From contig NZ_LIRF01000010.1 of NCBI RefSeq assembly GCF_001297705.1, positions 67,001-131,000 on the forward strand: a stretch of 64,000 nt of DNA, written 5' to 3'. Below the pieces are notes generated by a model, which saw only the letters and a program-made list of their open reading frames with translations, searched no databases and was not told the origin of the DNA. Shown piece by piece: positions 60,485 through 64,000 of the stretch. The stretch is from Chryseobacterium sp. ERMR1:04 (GTDB lineage: Bacteria; Bacteroidota; Bacteroidia; Flavobacteriales; Weeksellaceae). How positions within the stretch are numbered: the first letter of the stretch is position 1; every line of letters starts with the position of its first letter. Both the position numbers and the translations under genes were made by a program.

Positions 60485-62014
60485 ATGAGCACTATTACAG
60501 AAAAAAAATCAGGTACTATTTTAGACTGGCCTGAATTCAAAAGCAAATATGATAACTATATTGACGGAAAATTTACTGCTCCGGTTAATGGACAATATTT
60601 TAATGTAGTCTCTCCAATTGACGGAAAAAATTTCACACAGGCAGCGCACTCCTCTAAAGAAGATTTAGAATTGGCTGTAAATGCGGCCGACAAAGCTTTT
60701 CAAACGTGGAAAAACACATCTTCTACAGAAAGAAGTATTATTTTAAATAAAATCGCAGACAGAATAGAGCAAAATTTAGAATATCTGGCGACCGTTGAAA
60801 CAATTGATAACGGTAAAGCGGTAAGAGAAACATTGGCGGCAGATTTACCTTTGGTGGTAGATCATTTCAGGTATTTCGCGTCTGTTATCCGTGCTGATGA
60901 AGGATCTCATAACGAGTTAGATAAAGATACCGTTTCTTTGATCGTTCATGAGCCGTTGGGAGTCATTGCTCAAATCATTCCTTGGAATTTTCCTTTATTA
61001 ATGGCAGTTTGGAAACTTGCTCCGGCATTAGCAGCAGGGAATTGCGTCGTGTTGAAGCCTGCAGAAAGCACCCCGATTTCTATTATTGTTTTAATGGAAG
61101 TGATAGGAGATTTGTTGCCGGCAGGCGTTATCAATATTGTTAATGGTTTCGGTGCAGAATTGGGAAGAGCGTTGGTTACAAATCCAAAAGTGAATAAAGC
61201 AGCATTTACAGGTTCTACGGCGACAGGCCGTTTGGTAATGCAGTATGCGACAGAAAATATCATTCCGGTGACGTTGGAATTAGGGGGTAAATCTCCAAAT
61301 GTTTTCTTCAGTTCAGTGATGGATGCAGACGATGCATTTTTAGATAAAGCCATTGAAGGTGCTGTTCTTTTTGCGCTAAATCAGGGTGAAATTTGTACGT
61401 GTCCGTCAAGATTATTGGTTCAGGAAGATATTGCAGATGCGTTTATTGCTAAAGTGATAGAAAGGGTAAAAGCTATTAAAGTAGGAAATCCTTTAGATAA
61501 AACAGTGATGATGGGCGCTCAGGCTTCTCAGATTCAAAAAGATAAAATCCTTTCATACATCAAATTAGGAAAAGAAGAAGGTGCAGAAGTGCTTGTGGGA
61601 GGTGATGTAAACAATGTGGGGGAAGGTTTGGAAGAGGGATACTATATCCAGCCGACAATTTTCAAAGGAAATAACAGAATGAGAATCTTTCAGGAAGAGA
61701 TTTTCGGTCCTGTGTTGGCGTTTACAACGTTTAAAGATGAAGAAGAGGGAATCAAAATTGCCAACGATACCATTTATGGTCTTGGAGCCGGAGTCTGGAC
61801 AAGAGATGCGCATCAGTTATACAATGTTCCTCGTAAGATCCAGGCGGGTAGAGTTTGGGTAAATCAATACCATTCTTATCCTGCTGGAGCGCCTTTCGGA
61901 GGATATAAACAGTCTGGAATTGGTAGAGAAAACCACAAAATGATGTTAGATCATTATCGCCAGACCAAAAACATGTTGATTTCTTACAACAAAAATAAAT
62001 TAGGTTTCTTTTAA
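60485..62014 (+). CDS. Aldehyde dehydrogenase
   Basis: A 509-residue NAD(P)-dependent aldehyde dehydrogenase. PWNFPLLM, FTGSTATGRLVM and the general base E265 in LELGGKSPN are present. The catalytic C304 lies in NQGEICTCPSR, and the C-terminal region has FGGYKQSGIGREN. The CTCPSR form is typical of AldB/ExaC-type acetaldehyde-oxidising enzymes. It starts the alcohol/aldehyde oxidation cluster and is followed by a repeat element and alcohol dehydrogenase. Confidence 0.95.
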   Translation: MSTITEKKSGTILDWPEFKSKYDNYIDGKFTAPVNGQYFNVVSPIDGKNFTQAAHSSKEDLELAVNAADKAFQTWKNTSSTERSIILNKIADRIEQNLEYLATVETIDNGKAVRETLAADLPLVVDHFRYFASVIRADEGSHNELDKDTVSLIVHEPLGVIAQIIPWNFPLLMAVWKLAPALAAGNCVVLKPAESTPISIIVLMEVIGDLLPAGVINIVNGFGAELGRALVTNPKVNKAAFTGSTATGRLVMQYATENIIPVTLELGGKSPNVFFSSVMDADDAFLDKAIEGAVLFALNQGEICTCPSRLLVQEDIADAFIAKVIERVKAIKVGNPLDKTVMMGAQASQIQKDKILSYIKLGKEEGAEVLVGGDVNNVGEGLEEGYYIQPTIFKGNNRMRIFQEEIFGPVLAFTTFKDEEEGIKIANDTIYGLGAGVWTRDAHQLYNVPRKIQAGRVWVNQYHSYPAGAPFGGYKQSGIGRENHKMMLDHYRQTKNMLISYNKNKLGFF

Positions 62015-62026
62015 TTTTAAATATTA

Positions 62027-62154
62027 GGGCGTGCCCGTTTGCCTCAGCTTAGGCCGAGGCAAAACGGTCGGGCTATCCAAGGCTCCACTTCGTTTCGGTG
62101 CTCCGTTTCACTTCGCACCGGCTCGTTCCTCGCCGCCCTTCCTATCCCTCACGC
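62027..62154. repeat. GGGCGTGCCC / TATCCCTCACGC dispersed repeat element
   Basis: It starts GGGCGTGCCC and contains a hairpin of GCCTC and GAGGC around 62041-62059, followed by GGTCGGGCTATCC. It ends TCCTATCCCTCACGC. The element is GC-rich and sits between two genes that are usually one operon. I recall similar blocks from other Flavobacteriia, but did not verify this. Confidence 0.6.
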
Positions 62155-62211
62155 GAAAAAACTACTTTTTTCCCTTATCCGACATTTTTCGGGTGAGCAG
62201 GAGATTTTATG

Positions 62212-62226
62212 AGCCTTGACAAGGCT
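62212..62226. repeat. 15-bp palindrome, copy 2
   Basis: AGCCTTGACAAGGCT is the reverse complement of 32460-32474. Both are preceded by TTTTTCGGG within about 50 nt. Confidence 0.55.
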
Positions 62227-62281
62227 TCCAAGAAAAAGCAAAAAAGCAAACAAAAAACTAACTCAAAAAAATCAAAATAGT

Positions 62282-63319
62282 ATGATTCCAAAAACAATGA
62301 AAGCTGCAGTTGTTCAAGGGTACGGACAACCGCTACAAATCCAAGAAGTTCCTGTAAAAGTACCGGGAAGATATGAAGTACTCGTAAAAGTAATTGCGTG
62401 TGGAGTTTGCCATACAGATTTACATGCAGTAGATGGCGACTGGCCGGCAAAACCCAAAATGCCATTAATTCCAGGACACGAAGGAGTCGGAATTGTCGTA
62501 GCGTGTGGACCGGAAGCCATGGTGAAAGAAGGAGATGCAGTGGGAGTTCCATGGTTATATTCTGCTTGTGGATGTTGCGACTACTGTATCACAGGCTGGG
62601 AAACATTGTGTCATGCTCAACAGAATGGCGGATATAGCGTCGATGGTGGTTTTGCAGAATATGTGATTGCAGATTCAAGATATGTGGGACATTTAAAATC
62701 GGATGTTAACTTTTTAGAAATTGCCCCAATTCTTTGTGCAGGAGTAACGGTTTATAAAGGATTAAAAGAAACAGAAACAAAACCGGGAGAATGGGTAGCC
62801 ATTTCAGGAATTGGTGGATTAGGGCACGTTGCTGTACAATATGCAAAAGCAATGGGAATGCACGTTGCAGCGATTGATGTATCAGATGATAAATTGGCAT
62901 TGGCTAAAAAATTAGGAGCAGATTTAGTGGTCAATGCAAAAAACACAGATCCTGGAGAATATCTACATAAGGAAGTCGGCGGAATGCACGGCGCATTGAT
63001 CACAGCGGTTTCTCCTATCGCATTCAAACAGGGAATTGATGTGTTGAGAAGAAAAGGAACAATTGCTCTGAATGGACTTCCTCCCGGATCTTTTGAACTT
63101 CCAATTTTTGAAACAGTATTGAAAAGAATTACGGTAAGAGGTTCCATTGTTGGGACAAGAAAAGATCTTCAGGAAGCATTAGATTTTGCCAATGAAGGAT
63201 TGGTAAAAGCAACCGTAACTTCTGCAAAACTGGAAGATATCAACGAAGTTTTCGATAAAATGAAAGCAGGACAGATCGATGGTAGAATCGTTCTTGATAT
63301 TGCAGGAAGTGCAAGTTAA
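62282..63319 (+). CDS. adhP: Zinc-dependent alcohol dehydrogenase (AdhP-type)
   Basis: This 345-residue enzyme from ATG 62282 is a medium-chain dehydrogenase. The in-frame ATG at 62216 lies in repeat sequence and is not used. Catalytic zinc ligands are C43 (CGVCHTD) and H66/E67 (PGHEGVG). Structural zinc ligands are C96, C99, C102 and C110, and the NAD(P) site is GIGGLGHVAVQYAKAMG. It oxidises primary alcohols to aldehydes for the upstream dehydrogenase, or runs in reverse. Repeats at both ends of the gene interrupt what would be a tight operon. Confidence 0.94.
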   Translation: MIPKTMKAAVVQGYGQPLQIQEVPVKVPGRYEVLVKVIACGVCHTDLHAVDGDWPAKPKMPLIPGHEGVGIVVACGPEAMVKEGDAVGVPWLYSACGCCDYCITGWETLCHAQQNGGYSVDGGFAEYVIADSRYVGHLKSDVNFLEIAPILCAGVTVYKGLKETETKPGEWVAISGIGGLGHVAVQYAKAMGMHVAAIDVSDDKLALAKKLGADLVVNAKNTDPGEYLHKEVGGMHGALITAVSPIAFKQGIDVLRRKGTIALNGLPPGSFELPIFETVLKRITVRGSIVGTRKDLQEALDFANEGLVKATVTSAKLEDINEVFDKMKAGQIDGRIVLDIAGSAS

Positions 63320-63337
63320 ATTATAATGGGTTTAATG

Positions 63338-63369
63338 AAGTCCGGTAGAGTTTTTCTCCGGACTTTTCT
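63338..63369 (+). terminator. Terminator of the alcohol dehydrogenase gene
   Basis: AAGTCCGG and CCGGACTT flank a 12-nt loop and are followed by TTCTTT. Confidence 0.85.
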
Positions 63370-63391
63370 TTAACTTTATATGTGGAAAATG

Positions 63392-63597
63392 TGACATAGG
63401 AAAATGAAGCGTTAATAAAATTAAAAATTCATCCGTTAAAAAATTTCCACTGTTTGAGTGCGGGATCAAACTTTGAACCGAAGAACAACAATTAAATCCG
63501 CACGAGTTTTGGGAATTTTAGGATTAACTTTTAATTTTTAGCGTAAGTTTCCAAGTCTTGAACTTTTGGTTCTTTTACTTCAAGGTAAAAGAACGAA
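63392..63597 (+). repeat. Roughly 207-bp dispersed repeat with terminal hairpin, copy 2
   Basis: The ordered blocks match 26190-26397: TGACATAGGAAAATG at the start, ACTGTTTGA, GTTTCCAAGTCTTGAA, then a perfect hairpin at 63569-63594 (GTTCTTTTAC, loop TTCAAG, GTAAAAGAAC). It lies directly upstream of the DUF779 gene, as copy 1 lies upstream of the PLP enzyme. Confidence 0.8.
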
Positions 63598-63616
63598 TAA
63601 TTAATAATTATAAAAA

Positions 63617-64000
63617 ATGCAAACCAAAATATCCAGAGTATCCGTCACAGAAAAGGCACTAGAAGTAATCTGGGAGTTAGAAAAAAAATATGGTGAACTC
63701 ATGTTTTACCAAGCCGGAGGATGTTGTGAAGGTACTCAGCCTCAATGTTTCGAAAAAGGAGGTTTTTTCCCAAGAATGAACGATGCTATGATAGGAACCA
63801 TCAATGGTCACGAATTCTGGATCGATCGCGATTTATTTGAATACTGGAAATACTCTCACTTTACGTTAGATGTTGTGGATGGTTTCGGACCGGGCGGGTT
63901 TTCATTAGAAACTCCTTTAGGGAAAACATTTAAAGTAGAATATAAACTTTTTACCCCTGAAGAATTCGAAAACCTAGAACCCGTAAAACGTAGTGAATAA
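63617..64000 (+). CDS. DUF779 protein, aldehyde-dehydrogenase-associated
   Basis: This 127-residue protein is complete at the window edge, with its stop codon at 63998-64000. It has the DUF779 motifs: LMFYQAGGCCEGTQPQCF and DGFGPGGFSLETPLGKTF. DUF779 genes are repeatedly found beside aldehyde and alcohol dehydrogenases, as here, but the function is unknown. The cysteine-rich segment suggests metal binding. The gene is separated from the dehydrogenase by a terminator and a dispersed repeat. Confidence 0.88.
   Translation: MQTKISRVSVTEKALEVIWELEKKYGELMFYQAGGCCEGTQPQCFEKGGFFPRMNDAMIGTINGHEFWIDRDLFEYWKYSHFTLDVVDGFGPGGFSLETPLGKTFKVEYKLFTPEEFENLEPVKRSE

Noticed and set aside
62216..62281. N-terminal extension of the alcohol dehydrogenase
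   Set aside because: It is a lysine-rich translation of repeat sequence, whereas the dehydrogenase family starts at the chosen Met or five residues later.
1..64000. CRISPR arrays, tRNA, rRNA, integrases and transposases
   Set aside because: None was recognised on either strand. The repeats found are few-copy and irregularly spaced, so they are not CRISPR.

Overview
The window looks like the chromosome of a Flavobacteriia member, most likely Chryseobacterium or a close Weeksellaceae relative. It is AT-rich and carries SusC/SusD outer-membrane pairs, a type IX secretion sorting domain, Bacteroidetes-type -7 boxes (TAnnTTTG), a Bacteroidetes-type T6SS tube protein (TssD), CCC-motif and DUF5522 proteins, and several dispersed intergenic repeats. 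No tRNA, rRNA, CRISPR array, transposase, integrase or phage gene was recognised. The genus is an inference from gene content and was not tested by a search.

Layout. 1-2.5 kb: the 5' part of a B12-type TonB receptor behind a cobalamin riboswitch, a dispersed repeat, and cytidine deaminase. 2.5-6.6 kb: two tandem paralogous secreted proteins with long AT-rich spacers and inverted repeats. 6.7-8.4 kb: an Old Yellow Enzyme and two small membrane proteins. 8.6-22.7 kb: a T6SS cargo island holding the tube protein, VgrG, a 56-residue protein, a DUF2931 lipoprotein, a Tle1-like phospholipase, a small membrane protein, a LysM protein, a DUF4280 PAAR-like tip, a 968-residue OmpA-domain candidate effector, and four tandem paralogous lipoproteins that look like an immunity array. 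The last lipoprotein gene is frameshifted, and no T6SS sheath, baseplate or membrane-complex gene is present. 22.8-30.7 kb: a T9SS-exported endonuclease I, small conserved proteins, a PLP deaminase, a glucosaminidase, a WG-repeat protein and hemL. 31.1-34.7 kb: two paralogous amidohydrolases, one exported and one cytoplasmic, flanking an AraC regulator. 34.9-42.5 kb: two beta-helix-like lipoproteins and a TonB receptor, divergent from a PhoB/PhoR-like two-component pair. 42.7-53.4 kb: mostly housekeeping and hypothetical genes (GH13 enzyme, Gre-like factor, a 24-residue repeat protein, thyA, a toxin-antitoxin pair with an orphan antitoxin-like relative, a serine hydrolase, M1 peptidase, HMG-CoA synthase). 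53.9-58.2 kb: a SusC/SusD pair whose SusC gene is frameshifted. 58.3-64 kb: an esterase, an AraC regulator, and a divergent aldehyde dehydrogenase / alcohol dehydrogenase / DUF779 cluster.

How the parts work together. The T6SS island reads as two effector modules on one spike: a phospholipase with a lipoprotein partner, and a large OmpA-domain protein with an expanded lipoprotein family, each presumably loaded through VgrG or the DUF4280 tip. The last cluster is a conventional alcohol/aldehyde oxidation unit with its own AraC regulator. The most novel-looking signals are the OmpA-domain effector with its A-B-B-A lipoprotein array, a roughly 207-bp dispersed repeat whose terminal hairpin shows compensatory base changes between two copies, and the exact 24-residue repeat protein. 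The main uncertainty is that all function calls come from reading motifs by eye, without database searches.
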